Positions 22,301-52,675 of a stretch of DNA of 64,000 nucleotides are shown one piece after another. Positions within the stretch are counted from its first letter, which is position 1. Each line of letters starts with the position of its first letter. A program made the translations under genes and the position numbers. A model generated the notes under the pieces. It was not told the origin of the DNA and made no database searches. It saw only the letters and a program-made list of their open reading frames with translations. Source of the stretch: Liolophura sinensis (taxonomy: Eukaryota > Mollusca > Polyplacophora > Chitonida > Chitonidae); NCBI RefSeq assembly GCF_032854445.1, contig NC_088300.1:2728001-2792000 (forward strand). The letters are read 5' to 3'.

Positions 22301-24957
22301 GGTCAGCCCCAGCAGGGCTCAAATACCCAGCAGCTTCTCACCAATGCAGTCACTGTAAGTTCAAGTCCAGTTTATGCTGGCTTCCTCTATGGGCGTACGT
22401 GGGAAGGTCTTCCAGCAACCTGCAGATGGGCGTGGTTTTCCCTCGAGCATTGCCTGGATTCCTCCCACCATAATGCTGTTGTGTTAGTGAAATATTCTAC
22501 AGTACGGCATAAAACACTAATCAAATAAATGTATAACTAAATCAAATAGCTGTGAGGTTCTCTTTGGTGGAGATAGCCTTTAGCCAACAGAAATGGTAAA
22601 GTTATTGATCAGTTAAACGGGTGTAAGGTATTTGTCCTCACAATACAGCTTCCATGCCTTCAGGACACTTAAACATACATATGTGGAAGTTAGAGCCGAA
22701 TAATGAGGATGTCCATCAAAGTTTACTTTCTTAGGACATAAGAGTGTACCCATTTTCAAGAGTATTTATTCTGTCTTCAGCCCAGAGTAAGCTGTGACAC
22801 TTTTCCAGGTACCTGACAAAACGTCTGACTAAAACTGCAAACAAACAAGCAGTACATTTCAATCCACGGCCTTATGGGTCGAGGAATGATCTCCTGTGCT
22901 GACAGAGACATTTAAGGAATTCTCATTATTAAGATCAAGTAAAACATGAAGGCAGAAAACGACAACAAAGCTGGGAATTTTTTCCCATTATTAAACACAC
23001 AACTGTACAGAAAGCACTGCACAGTACCATAAAGTAAACTTTTCTGTGTTTGCTCCCAGAAAAAGGTTCAAGTCTTCTGTCATGGCAGCCTGGCTTTTCT
23101 TGTTAGCAACCATGACCATGATGTAATCTGGCAGTTCCTCATCTACCAAAAACAATAAAAATAAATGAAAAAAATACTAATTTCTGAAACAAACAAACCA
23201 ATATTCAAACTACTAGATTTCTCCTCAAACGTATGCAGTATTTGGGTGTCATGGGTTTTAAACCACATACAATTTTCATAATCGTGCTCAAGTGCCTTAA
23301 TTTATCTTTCTAATTAACTTGGCATAAGGTTTGAGTTTACGGAAGATAAAGTATCAATTAGAAGTTTTTCCAGTACAGCAGAACTGAAGATATTAATGTT
23401 AATATTACTCACCCACATATGCTCCAAGTTCCATTAGTTTTGACTTTATTGCAGACTGCATATGAGGAGAGAATCAAAATCATTATATATGTATTAGCAA
23501 ACCAAGAATCTGCTGTATTTCATTTCATGGGTTTAAGAGCATAAGTGTCCTGTGTAACTATTACTATAAATGACCTCAAATTTCATCCATGATTCAGCTG
23601 CTTATTTTTCCTGATTCTGAGAGTTCTATTTACCTTAGGTGTTCTAAAGTTTGTTTGGACAGTACAAATATCCTACAATAAAATATATAAAGCCAATTAT
23701 CTGCCTCTGAAAATGCACTTTGGGACAAAATTTTAGGTCATTTACAGTGGATACCATAATCTTTCTAACAGTGGCTGATCTGTAGTGGTGTTTTAGTACC
23801 ATTTTAAGATGCGACAACCACAAGCTAATGTGTACAAAACTGTAACTACCACAGAACTTTGCAAATGTCTGGTGAAAGCATTTCAACACAGGGTTAATTG
23901 ATTTAAAATAGCCATTAAAGACAGATTTCAACCACACAGGGCCACATAAAATTATGGGGTGGAAAGATTAAAGGGTGGTGTATAGATTGAGAAAAAAAAA
24001 ACCCAAAAGGACAAACGAAAAATCTGCATCTTAGAGAATAGCCTGCTAAATGCTCTGCTTATGCTCTCGGAGGTTTTTTCCAGTAAAAGTGTGATCCCCT
24101 GAGCTATTAATTGCCAATTATGAAAATGTCAGGTAGGAAATGGTATAGAGCTTTTAAGTGTGGACAGGAAAATCCTCAACATTTCCTTTTGGGAATAGAC
24201 ATCTATTACATGATGTATCATTAATACTAGGCCTATTAGAAATACAAGTTCTCGGGAGTTCCGTGAGCTGGCACATGTTCTGGAAGTTGAGGTTAGAAAA
24301 CGTTCCATTCGCCCAACGCTCATGCACGAAGACCGTGTACCGCAAAGGTTCTAACCCAAACTTCCGGTATATGCACGAGTGCTCCCACGCGGAACTCCCG
24401 AGAACCCATATCTCTCACAGGCCCTATACATGTACTAGAGGTGATTCACTGGGACTGAAGTCAGTCGTCTGACACCAGGCCAATGCTTAAGCCAAAGGTT
24501 GATTATTAATGAAGATTAAACCAGAAATGTACAGTCCGGACTGTCAGTGACAAAATAAAAATACCGATGGGCAGTCAGATAGTGAGACAGTGTCCAACGA
24601 CAGAATTTCTAGCGTGGCCCACGTCAACAAAAGAAACCACTTTTTGGGTCATAATGTAGGCTTGAATGTTAAAACGTAATAGAAAAGCGTAAATGGGTAC
24701 TCATCCCATCGTAGAATAACACACATTTCTCAATTCAGGAAAAAACATTAATGTAAAAAAACTCTTGCAAATAACGAGAATTGGTCGCTTGGTGGTGCGT
24801 GGTCCATAGCGAAAACAACAACAACCTCTGTAATTTACGCCCTAAAGACAGGACACGTTGAGTTAGTCGGCAAACCTGGCTTAAACAGACATTAAATAAA
24901 AGTTTAAAGCTTTTCGTTTACCCTTATTTTGTGGCTTATTTCCGTGCCGATCTCCAT
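4228..24957 (-). CDS. ZC3H14: ZC3H14/Nab2-type poly(A)-RNA-binding zinc finger protein (15 coding exons placed, 3' end missing)
   Basis: Nuclear poly(A)-binding protein of the ZC3H14/Nab2 family, known to limit poly(A) tail length and act in mRNA processing and export. CDS on the minus strand: 24957-24922, 23455-23413, 23142-23028, 22113-22073, 21710-21180, 20569-20199, 18600-18434, 18099-17999, 17126-16950, 13718-13283, 12167-11953, 11222-11093, 9153-9011, 4834-4689, 4352-4228. All junction phases agree, giving 925 codons plus two bases. Residues 1-78 form the N-terminal Nab2/PWI-like fold (start MEIGTEISHKIR, then DEELPDYIMVMVANKKSQ). The middle is long, charged and of low complexity, and includes the family motif FIVTLDGV in exon 11. 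Five CCCH fingers lie at about 766-782, 787-803, 806-821, 867-882 and 886-902. The vertebrate protein is about 736 residues; the extra length is in the middle. The last exon, after an AG phase-2 end at 4228, is not identified. Tandem arrays fill many introns. Confidence 0.95.
4689..4834 (-). CDS. ZC3H14: ZC3H14 exon 14 (CCCH zinc finger 4)
   Basis: 146 nt, phase 1 in, phase 0 out. A Pro/Ala-rich linker (SLPPQATAVLYPVAAPNP) leads to finger 4, CKFFPKCTNMSCPFSHPK. Phase requires the acceptor GTATTTCAG|AC rather than the nearer CCCCTCAG. Separated from exon 13 by a 4.2-kb intron holding the hAT-like element. Confidence 0.94.
5266..5529 (+). mobile_element. tRNA-derived SINE, family A, full length
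   Basis: tRNA-like head (GGGGCCTCCGTGGCTCAATT, A-box like; B-box region degraded), a conserved body (CCAGCTCATGCTGGCTTCCT, CCACCATAATGCTGGCCGCC), the tail ATTCTTGAGTACGGCGTAAA and an A-rich (TAAA)n end. Near-identical relatives occur at 22281, 38343, 45952 (-), 50109 (-) and 55566. It is nested inside the hAT-like element. Confidence 0.88.
5740..7815. repeat. 116-bp minisatellite, about 18 copies, inside the hAT-like element
   Basis: Very homogeneous units beginning near GAAGTTAACAGATGAAGGTG, each containing CACTTGAGGGTGGTGTCACG and GTACACAAACTGGGGAATTT. Variants recur in blocks (CGCCAAATATTG versus CGCCAATTATTG; AAGAGATG versus AACAGATG), indicating amplification of multi-unit blocks. The repeated 66-residue minus-strand ORFs are a by-product. 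Confidence 0.95.
8097..9010. other. Unique intron sequence of ZC3H14 (intron 13, distal part)
   Basis: AT-rich, with no recognisable exon or repeat. Short plus-strand ORFs (about 95 codons near 8357-8700) show no domain or splice context. Confidence 0.5.
9011..9153 (-). CDS. ZC3H14: ZC3H14 exon 13 (CCCH zinc fingers 2 and 3)
   Basis: 143 nt, phase 2 in, phase 1 out. Completes finger 2 (C-R-SFPNC-KFGDKC-LYIH) and encodes finger 3 (CKYDAKCTKPDCPFTH), almost identical to vertebrate ZC3H14. These fingers bind polyadenosine. Acceptor CTTCACAG|C, donor CAAT|GTAAGT. Confidence 0.96.
9290..11150. repeat. 85-bp minisatellite derived from ZC3H14 zinc-finger-1 exon, about 22 copies
   Basis: On the minus strand each unit contains TGTAAATTCTGACTTGCCTG, TGCTAATGGGA, CATATCATCATCCCTGCACA and CCTTGTCG|GTGAGT, then about 17 intronic bases. 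This is the 3' half of exon 12 with its splice donor. The three units nearest the true exon (10920-11150) share its GGGAATCAGTGCTCGTATCA variant; distant ones read GGGAGTCTGTGCTCATATCA. Most copies have TGA in place of the finger Trp codon, so they are not translatable as fingers. Confidence 0.92.
11093..11222 (-). CDS. ZC3H14: ZC3H14 exon 12 (CCCH zinc finger 1)
   Basis: 130 nt, phase 1 in, phase 2 out. Encodes ENDDEEDSSMAVTSNKKTEK, then finger 1 CKFWPACANGNQCSYHH (C-x5-C-x5-C-x3-H), and the first Cys of finger 2 (PCR). Acceptor CTCTTAG|CT, donor TGTCG|GTGAGT. The 3' half is the template for the neighbouring 85-bp array. The true exon keeps TGG at the Trp codon, where the copies carry TGA. 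Confidence 0.93.
11269..11333 (-). mobile_element. SINE family A, 3' fragment
   Basis: TTTGATTGGTGTTTTACGGC, then a match to the tail of the family A SINE, in reverse orientation and ending inside the CCAGCA body motif. It lies immediately upstream of ZC3H14 exon 12. Confidence 0.75.
11953..12167 (-). CDS. ZC3H14: ZC3H14 exon 11 (FIVTLDGV motif)
   Basis: 215 nt, phase 2 in, phase 1 out. Carries FIVTLDGVD, the conserved motif preceding the finger region in ZC3H14 proteins, then an acidic and Ser/Val-rich stretch. The only strong donor that keeps phase is GATG|GCAAGT, a GC-AG intron. The GTGTAT site two bases further is out of phase, and AAGT|GTATCA is in phase but weak. Confidence 0.88.
12745..12900. 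repeat. Dispersed repeat copy 1 (intron 10)
   Basis: Shares CCAATGTAGTTTTGT and the surrounding about 130 bp (CCCTGAAATT..., CATAAATTGC.CTGAA..., ...ATGTG.TAAA..GTTGAG) with 20728-20885 in another intron of the same gene and the same orientation. No terminal structure was recognised. Confidence 0.6.
13283..13718 (-). CDS. ZC3H14: ZC3H14 exon 10 (acidic linker)
   Basis: 436 nt, phase 1 in, phase 2 out. Encodes an acidic segment (EPEMDTAEQHVLVKQVSGKT, VEDVMEENDYPTDYND, ETEGDEVEEELFLVKAEP) and ends SAQSVKRFVQQ. A sumoylation-like VKAEP and an IVKAR motif are visible. Acceptor TTTGTTGCAG|AG, donor AAGA|GTAAGT. Confidence 0.87.
13905..15230. repeat. Degenerate TAGCCATC/CTACACACATA tandem array (intron 9)
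   Basis: Repeats of roughly 34-42 bp built from TTAGCCATCCTACACACATA and TTAGCCATCTTATTTTGGCC. More diverged than the other arrays. An interrupted fragment similar to the family A SINE body (GGGGGAAACCCACAACTATC, 15110-15156) sits near its end. Confidence 0.85.
15265..16949. repeat. 124-127-bp array copied from ZC3H14 exon 9 with splice sites, about 13 copies
   Basis: On the minus strand each unit reads TTTTCTACAG, then an exon-9-like tail (CCTGTAGACCCTGAACACCT ... GCTAGCGAGG), then GTAAGCATGAGAA and about 60 intronic bases. Units near exon 9 share its AGC variant; farther ones have AGT. Two acceptor-like sites per unit are possible. Using CTCCTGTAG gives a 39-nt, phase 1-1 in-frame segment (DPEHLSEEGSASE). 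Using TTCTACAG gives 55 nt and breaks the frame. Confidence 0.93.
16950..17126 (-). CDS. ZC3H14: ZC3H14 exon 9 (source of the 124-bp array)
   Basis: 177 nt, phase 1 in and out. Encodes SAYIPVGRMVERVTAKSRSL, then a Lys/Arg-rich part and an acidic tail APVDPEHLSEEGSAGE. Acceptor GATTTTAG|GC, donor GAGG|GTAAGC. The last about 55 nt and the downstream intron are the template of the adjoining tandem array, so this exact donor recurs about 13 more times downstream. Confidence 0.88.
17999..18099 (-). CDS. ZC3H14: ZC3H14 exon 8
   Basis: 101 nt, phase 2 in, phase 1 out. Encodes SSVPRNLQANKSLLMRAVDE, then ATKSVSRNKAVVS, aligning with the vertebrate QANKNLILKAISEAQESV helix. Acceptor ACTGTAG|A, donor TCTG|GTAAGT. 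Confidence 0.92.
18434..18600 (-). CDS. ZC3H14: ZC3H14 exon 7 (basic motif plus acidic run)
   Basis: 167 nt, phase 0 in, phase 2 out. Contains KRRMPGSVLGTVKTRRMVEE followed by a run of Glu, matching the KRKLPVVSSVV...EEEEED block of vertebrate ZC3H14, where a basic nuclear localisation signal lies. The phase requires the donor AGAAG|GTCAGC rather than the earlier CAAG|GTCAGC. The 40-bp array begins just upstream of its acceptor. Confidence 0.88.
18630..19630. repeat. 40-bp minisatellite (intron 6), about 25 copies
   Basis: Units of AGATATCACACATGGAAGTC plus AACACTCACATGTCAGGGGG, ending just upstream of the exon 7 acceptor. The unit has no stop in any plus frame, so 212-420-codon ORFs appear in all three frames; they are artefacts. 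The minus strand has a repeated ATGTGAGTGTT donor-like motif. Confidence 0.94.
19680..20180. repeat. 18-bp array (GTGTGAAGACAGGGCACA type) and adjoining short repeats
   Basis: Roughly 16 imperfect units of AGTGTGAAGACAGGGCAC (19690-19990) merge into a second short array of GGTAGTTATGGGTAGTA type up to 20180, next to the exon 6 donor. Confidence 0.85.
20199..20569 (-). CDS. ZC3H14: ZC3H14 exon 6 (Ala/Glu coiled-coil and Ser/Arg-rich linker)
   Basis: 371 nt, phase 1 in, phase 0 out. Begins with an acidic and Ala-rich helix (DEFSEEFSQEAERAAQAEEA), then a Ser/Pro/Arg-rich segment with two PLSSR motifs. Ends RDPPRR before AGG|GTAAGC. An open frame continues past the donor into the intronic repeats but is not coding. 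Confidence 0.87.
20728..20885. repeat. Dispersed repeat copy 2 (intron 5)
   Basis: About 130 bp related to 12745-12900, including CCAATGTAGTTTTGT. Same orientation, roughly 80% alike by eye. Confidence 0.6.
21180..21710 (-). CDS. ZC3H14: ZC3H14 exon 5 (Lys/Glu/Ser/Thr-rich linker)
   Basis: 531 nt, phase 1 in and out. Encodes a low-complexity, highly charged segment (KKKEAVEKSAKAVKETTEKV, then many Ser/Thr/Lys/Glu) turning acidic before the donor (EEEGKEETEV, SQEDEEPEFTVKAEY). This is the disordered, presumably phosphorylated linker; the sequence itself is not conserved across phyla. Acceptor ATATTTCAG|CA, donor TATG|GTAACT. Confidence 0.88.
22073..22113 (-). CDS. ZC3H14: ZC3H14 exon 4 (41-nt microexon)
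   Basis: 41 nt encoding LQNLLVRLQSISV, aligning with the last helix of the N-terminal domain (vertebrate pattern LHGVLDKLRSV). Acceptor TTTCTAG|G, donor GTGT|GTAAGT. Phase 2 in and phase 1 out match both neighbours. Confidence 0.88.
22281..22530 (+). mobile_element. SINE family A (diverged)
   Basis: GGGGCCTTGGTGGCTGAGGG head, B-box-like AGTTCAAGTCC, TTTATGCTGGCTTCCTCTAT body and tail CAGTACGGCATAAAACACTA followed by AATAAAT. Lies in ZC3H14 intron 3 between exons 3 and 4. Confidence 0.85.
23028..23142 (-). CDS. ZC3H14: ZC3H14 exon 3 (core of Nab2-like N-terminal domain)
   Basis: 115 nt, phase 1 in and phase 2 out. Encodes the most conserved part of the N-terminal domain, DEELPDYIMVMVANKKSQ followed by a segment ending NLFLGANTEKFTLW. 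This surface contacts nuclear mRNP partners in family members. Donor TTTATG|GTACTG. Confidence 0.94.
23413..23455 (-). CDS. ZC3H14: ZC3H14 exon 2
   Basis: 43 nt encoding SAIKSKLMELGAYV, the second helix of the Nab2/PWI-like N-terminal fold. Acceptor ...TATGCAG|TCT and donor GTGG|GTGAGT; phase 0 in, phase 1 out. Confidence 0.92.
23456..24921. other. ZC3H14 intron 1
   Basis: No repeat family or exon recognised. Around 24230-24420 there are two similar AACTCC[CG]GAG-type motifs and an ACTTCCGGT box (ETS-like), which may be a regulatory segment near the promoter. Confidence 0.4.
24922..24957 (-). CDS. ZC3H14: ZC3H14 exon 1 (start codon, 12 codons)
   Basis: Reads MEIGTEISHKIR and ends phase 0 at AGG|GTAAAC. 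The N-terminal MEIGTEIS is the near-invariant start of the family, which fixes the initiator codon. It is too short to stand out as an ORF. It continues into exon 2 (SAIKSKLMELGAYV) across a 1.5-kb intron. Confidence 0.93.
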
Positions 24958-27615
24958 TTTTCTCACACTAATTAGTTTCAGTAGAAGCAGCCGAAACGTC
25001 TCCCAGTCGATGAAAACCTTTCCTCTTCTACATGTCAAATGGACATACCCAATGTGACCTAGTTTTTTATGTGAGCGTCAAATATCGGGTTTGCCACTTG
25101 CGCCAACCTTATAAAAGTACTGAGCCGTAAAAGTGACGAGTGAAAATAAAATTTTTGGAAGAAAAAACAAGTTTGAAGGTAACAAAACGACATGGTGAAA
25201 AAACAATTTGGGGGGAAGAGAAAAAAAATTAACCCCTTTTAAAGTCAGGGCCCCGATTTAATTTGCCAGTCACAGGTCGTTTGCTATCTGACGGCCTATG
25301 TGGCAGTCACATACGAGCATCTCTCACCGATCTCTACATGTTTTGACTAGGGTCTTACAATGAGATAAATAACTTGTATTTTAATTCAAGAACAAGAATT
25401 ACAATTGGCAAGATCACCTTCACATGTCAATTCCAATCTATTTAAAAACGCATATTCTCAGCTGCCAAGCTGCCTTGCTTGTGGACTTCATGGACATGAA
25501 CGGCTTTGCTTGACAAGCACCACTAGGTCTACGCAGAAAACTGATGTGCTGAAATAATAAAAGAGTAGGCCTACATCGCGGTAGACCGACTTGTTTAAGG
25601 CGGACAATGCATTTCCCTGTATCAACAAGGCAGCTTATTAATAAACAGACTCAAAATTTAAAATAAAATACAAAATACAGCGTGCAACCCAGCTCTTATA
25701 TAGCCTAGTTGAGTTCTTTCCATCTCAACTGCAACAGCTATATGGGAGGCATTATTCGAATACATGTACTTAATCTGGGCAGGGTGGAACTAAGGCATGC
25801 TATATATACGCTTCCCTTGTTGTCTAAAAGAACATTTGGGACTGAGAAAGTATAATTGGCAGGCCACTAAAGTTAATTTGCGGAGACCCCTATAAACAGA
25901 TGAGATTATAGCGTAACCCTTAATTATTATTGATCAGTTATGTTGGGGCCCCAACTTGTAAACTCGGTCCCCGACTTTCAAAGTGAGTTTTCAAAAAAAA
26001 AAAACACTTTTTTCACCATGTCATTTGTTTTCTCTTCCAAATTTTTTTTTCACCATGTCACTTTTACGGCTCCGTATAAAAGGATACTTGTTGCGAAGGA
26101 TGACATTTAGATTTTATGATATCTACGGCCTTGGCGAATAAATCTAATACGGAGCAGGCAAGACTAAAATTGAACATAGTGTAGCTTCTGTTGTAACATT
26201 TGATTTAATATACATGGAGGTGTTACTTCATCTGGAAAATATAGACCTATGTAAAAAGTATAAACTGACTTGCACCTATAGCTGTCTATAGGCGTTGATT
26301 TACTGCACGAGGCTCAGTTCTGGTGATATAATATATGTTATATTTATTGATCATTTCATATTCCATTTCAAACAAATGACGTCGAGTGGATTTCATATCG
26401 AATAATATAAAAATACTTCTTTTAATAATGTATTGCAAAGACAGCAGGTCTTACACATGAAGAAATAATAGGCCTACTGTTGACAAGCAAATAAGTGCAG
26501 AAATTATAATTTTCCCGAAACACACAACCCAAAATTGTCCACTGGCACCAATCAGATTTGATTTATTCGTATCAATATTGAGTCAACGTTGCCATTTTCA
26601 CGGGCCAATTGTGTTTCAAATAATTTGAATTATTAAATAAGTATGGACAAAAATGTGGCACTATCACAAAAGAATAATAATAATAATAATAATAATAATT
26701 TTAATGAAATTTTAATTAAACTTTTTAAAATGAATTTTTGTTTTCGGATTGGTATGGGCATAGTCTTTGTTTTACAGTTTGATGAGGCCGCCTGGCAGTT
26801 GTATAACACTGACTGTACCTTTTCCATGCAGTTGTCAGTACCAGTGGCTTGTAAACTGTAATTGGAGCAAGCTTTGTCATGTTGCACAAAGTCATAACTC
26901 GAATAATTACCCTCGTCGTCTACTATAAGTTGCTGAGTTTTACTACTTGTGACTATTTTTGTTTGGACATGGAGGTATACCTCCACGGTTAATTTTATGG
27001 ACAAGGTAGACGGCCTTAATGCGTGTATGTAAATTACATACGCCCTGGCCTTGGCCGAGTGTAATGTTCCAAATTTGCGTTGTTACATTGTTCTAGCATT
27101 CGCTTATGTAAAATGTACCAATCTGCAACTGCATTATCACCATGTCCGCATGTAAACAGTTTATGTCAGCATATTTAGGTCGATAGATAGTTTAATATTC
27201 GAAGGTCAGATCAGGTGAGGTCAAAGGTCTATCAGTGTGACGGGCTGCCGATCTCCATACAGTCATACCGCACCTAAAGTGCACGTGACGACCAACTCCA
27301 CGGCATGTACGTAAGTTATGTCAGCACCCTCGATGGCTGCTAACTGAGAGTAGAGGGGTTTCGTTCCCAGAATTTATCCACCAGTCGTCCTGGGCAGAGC
27401 AGGGTCAGGCGCTAAGTGTTGATAACATGTATTCGTCCTCGACTGAGCGCTAGGCCAGCCAAGGCCGTTTATCGAACATGCCTATCAGCTGACTACTCTG
27501 CGGCGGCTCCATTCACACTCGCCTGCTCTGAGCTACTGACGCTCGCTGCTTGTTCCCTGGCTGTCGGCGAGTGGCTCCCAGCTTTATTACACAAAACAGA
27601 CGGGCAGAAGACAAG
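24958..27615. other. Divergent intergenic spacer between ZC3H14 and TMEM179-type genes
   Basis: The two genes are transcribed away from each other across 2.66 kb. It should hold both promoters, but no TATA or initiator site is unambiguous. It contains an inverted-repeat element at 25122-26072, an (AAT)n tract at 26673-26699 and GC-richer sequence from about 27230 to the TMEM179 start. Confidence 0.55.
25122..26072. mobile_element. Inverted-repeat (foldback/MITE-like) element upstream of ZC3H14
   Basis: GAGCCGTAAAAGTGAC at 25122-25137 recurs inverted at 26057-26072. Both arms continue inward for about 140 bp with related sequence (GACATGGTGAAAAAA, TTTGGAAGA, AAGTCGGGG/AAGTCAGGGC, GGGGCCCC). 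The interior has no ORF. Target duplications could not be defined, so the outer limits are uncertain. Confidence 0.6.
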
Positions 27616-48703
<21,088 letters not shown>

Positions 48704-50108
48704 TTTACCCTGGACACTTCACTCTTCGGTTTGCAGAAAGAAGAACCGATTTAAATTCCAAGGAGAAGCTTCCGGTACACAACTGTAAAGACTGTGGGAC
48801 GTGAAATCAGATCCAGGTGATATTAAAAATGGCCAATCTTCGTGCCCAGGTGATGACTTCGAGCCAGGAAACATCTGAGAAGATTGATAGCCGACGTGTT
48901 GGCCTCATTAGCGTTCTAGATACGCTACCTGCGGGATGAGATGGCGCTGGACTTGAAACATTCTCACCTTTGCACTGAACCAAAACCTGTCAGATAAGAG
49001 CATCTGCAAACAACAGAAAAAAAGTCAGTGGTTGAGGGCAGGGGTTAGAATGTTTCCCACAAGCCTCTGGCTACCCTAGCTTAGTATCGACCCTGTTGCC
49101 TTCATCCAGAGGGTGACTCCCACAAACAACATGGCCATCTTGGCATCCGGGTAAAGAGTCACATCTTGTACTGCCTACCTTCAACATCAAATCACACGGT
49201 CTTGCATTTGATTGGTGGGGCCCAGACAGCTTATCCAGTCAAATGGGTGCTCTGCCTATTCCTAAAATAGTTGATTTGTGTCGTTTTACGATTAAAAATA
49301 AAACACCACACGTCTCGTTCTGGCACCGGAAGCTAGCCACAGCGCTTGGCCACCAATGCCCCCCGTCCCGTCGACCAGTCTGAAATGTCATTGTGGATTG
49401 TTCTCGCTGGGCCCTTTTGTGACGATGTTGATTCTTAGAATTAGCACGCAGTGGATGAAATTAATTAGGAAAGACACTTATACTGATGAGTTCGTGTATT
49501 GTGCCAAGGCAGTAATTTTCTGCAAAACGTCATCATGATTACATGTACCCATTTCATGTCAGCTTCCTGTTGTGATGACTGCACCTCGGCTCCCAGGCAC
49601 TGTGGTAGTGCAGTTAATCTTCTGTAAAACGTCTTCATCCATCCCTGTTATGTCATTTCTACGCTGCAACATACAACCATTCCGCCAGTGCAGGTAATTG
49701 TCTGTAAAACTCTCATCTTGCGTACATTGATCCCTCTCAAGCCATGAGTCCGCTGCCAAGATTCGGCTTCAGCATGCAGAAGTGACTCCTTCAGAACGGG
49801 ATTTCTTGTGGGATTGAAAGTAGCTGAGTACCCTTGTACACGACGGCTGACAACATACATTTCTCCCATGAACTCATCAGAGTATTGTGATATTATAACA
49901 AACTTGTACCAGGAAAATTGTTTACCATATGTTTAACCACATTGCATGCTTTGACATTTCCGGAGTACCAGACAGAGAATACTTAATTGGCATTTAATCT
50001 AAAGAGTGGACCAGAAACACACTATAGCTGCAGTTGGCAAACGTAGTGAGATATTATGTGATTGGGTAATTTGTGATTATCTGAAATCTAGTAAGAGATA
50101 TTAGAAAT

Positions 50109-50379
50109 TATTTATTTATTTATTTATTTGATTGGTGTTTTACGCCGTACTCAAGAATATTTCACTTATACGACGGCGGCCAGCATTATGGTGGGTGGAA
50201 ACCGGGCAGAGCCCGGGGGAAACTACGACCATCCGCAGGTTGCTGGCAGACCTTCCCACTTACGGCCGGAGAGGAAGCCAGCATGAGCTGGACTTGAACT
50301 CACAGCGACCGCATTGGTGAGAGGCTTCTGGGTCAATACGCTGCGCTAGCGCGCTAACCGACTGAGCCACGGAGGCCCC
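50109..50379 (-). mobile_element. SINE family A, full length
   Basis: Complete copy in reverse orientation: (TATT)n tail, TTGGTGTTTTACGCCGTACT, GACGGCGGCCAGCATTATGG, GGTTGCTGGCAGACCTTCCC, GGACTTGAACTCACAGCGAC (B-box complement) and ACTGAGCCACGGAGGCCCC. Confidence 0.92.
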
Positions 50380-52122
50380 TATTAGAAATTAAAATAACAG
50401 AATAGGGAAAAGGTTCTGACTACAACCACAACTTTGACGTGAACCATGACGTGCTCAAGAGTTCCAAGAAGCTGTTCTCGCAAGTTCACGTGCGGAAGCC
50501 TGTTAACCAATTAACCAATCAGAAGTCATCGTTTTGAACAGCCGAATGTCGTTGGTATACTTGACATATGTGACGATTCCGCTGCCATGCTGACTATCTA
50601 TTGGACGCCTGATGTGACGCTATAGACAAACGAGATTCTGCGAGACTACTAACAACTGGGGTCTTTGTAACAATTGTAAATGTTCCAGCGGCGTACATAC
50701 GTTGTATACGTTAATTAAGTATGTGTCACAGTTGACTCCAAACAGTATTATGAAGTCATACCAAATTCGATCTATGTTGAATGTCACCATACAGATCAGG
50801 AGATTATGTGTTTAATTTATTTACTGATCAGATTATCATTATTATTATTATCGTTGACTGAATCCATTCTTAATTAATATACATACATATGTTTGTCAGC
50901 CGGTTACAGTGTGTTTGAAACAGGTTAAATTGTTATCGTTTAATTTATAAGTAAAAATACATATTTTACTTTGATATTAATTAACGCGCGCCTATGTATT
51001 TCCCGTTGTCTTGACTTTGGGGTTTTGATTATAGCGTGTTCATGAGCTTGCGCAGAAAGTATTTAACTCCTGTGCGCAGAAAATACCGAGAGATTCATGA
51101 AACACATTTGCATTTTCTACTTTTATATGAAAAAAGATTAGACTATTTTTGTATTAAAAAAACTCCTGTTCACTGAAATGCATTCATGAATTTAAATTAG
51201 GCAGGTGAAATGGCTGGTTGCAAGGAAAGTTAAAACACATTATCACATATAGTAATATCCACGATGTTGGTTTTGTACTTTAAGTCCTTGCAGACATTAT
51301 GCTTCAAAAGCTTTCCAATATCGACGACGATGTTTTGTAGTTCGAAGTGTTCGCAGGAATTATGCATCAAAAGCTTTTCCAATAGCGACGACGAATGACA
51401 TTCCATTAGTAAAAGGAAATGTTCTGTTCATTACAGCGCAAAAATTGGGCTGTAAATAATAACTCTATTACCTTATTAAATTTATCTGTCGACTGTTTAG
51501 GAATGGAGTAATGTTTTCTTTTTTATTTATGGCTGTGTTTGATCGTGTAAGTCAGTGACCTATAGGTGTACAAGTTACCAGGTATTTCAACAAGATCCAA
51601 TCAACTAGCCAACATGCCTTCGGAAGACGCTGTTATATATATCCGATGTGGCGTTCAACACAAATCAAACGCATGGATATATACTTAATCAGTGGAAATC
51701 GAATGTTGCCAGCACTTGCAGATGGGACATCGGGTGTAGAGTGTATTGCGAACTTTTTTGCTCTATATATACATAGGAGTTAATGCTTCTGAAACAAAGC
51801 CTGTACTAGTTGTTGTTTTACTTGGATGTACATGTAGTTCTGGCTGGATTCAGGGTTAACCAGTGCACTTCGTTCTGCTTTTCTGTTCAATCGATTACTC
51901 GTGTTGGATCCTGGTTGTGAAGTTTGCTGAGGAAACTTAAATGTTAAATAAAAGAGCTGTTCTAATGATCACGGCATATACAGTGTATGCCTTTGTCCTT
52001 TTTCTTTTTGTTCGTGTGTACATCTGTTTGTATTCCTTGTCAAGAATGGACGTCAAATAAATGGGTGTTAGGCATGTTGTGCTGTTGTGCAATAGCAAAA
52101 GAAAAAAGTCATTCTAAAAAAA

Positions 52123-52344
52123 TTGTTGAATCTAACAACGTCTGTTGTCTGAATGATGCTAAAATGTATTCTACTGATACAGCTGCTTATTCTGTTATAA
52201 CTATAGCACATCATCTTTTATTTCAACATAAAGATTTTATTAGACAAACAAAATATTATGTTGAATATGACACATTGTTATGTTATAAAAACAGATTTCA
52301 ATCCATAGCATCACTCAGACAACACACTGTGTTAAAATTAACAG
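52123..52344. mobile_element. MITE copy 1 (about 220 bp)
   Basis: Left end TGTTGAATCTAACAACGTCT + GTTGTCTGAATGATGCTA matches the inverted right end (TGTTAATTTTAACACAGTGT + GTTGTCTGAGTGATGCTA). No ORF is expected; the 123-codon frame across it is incidental. A related copy at 54707-55310 confirms that it is an element. Confidence 0.7.
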
Positions 52345-52675
52345 ATTACTGGGAGTAGGCGGGGGTGGGTGGGTGGGGCGTGGCGTTTGGAGTGCAGCTT
52401 CAACCGTCTATATGCATGAAAACGTCTCTCTGAAGTACTGGACTCTCAAATACACATGTCATATCTGACATCTGCACTTCGGATTTCTCTGTTCTCTCTA
52501 CTATTATTCCTCATCGAGATCTAAATTATAGAATTACACCATTATAATTGTTTCGGTATTTATCAAATCCCGCCCCCTCAACATTAACTTCAAGGGAAAT
52601 AATTCGCCACGCTAAAATATTTGCCGATGTGGCGGAAAGCCATAATCATTCATTCAACAATACCTTCAGCACCTC

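Noticed and set aside
51987..52358. 123-codon ORF with a hydrophobic N terminus
   Set aside because: Its second half is MITE copy 1, and the start is in an AT-rich region without known homology.
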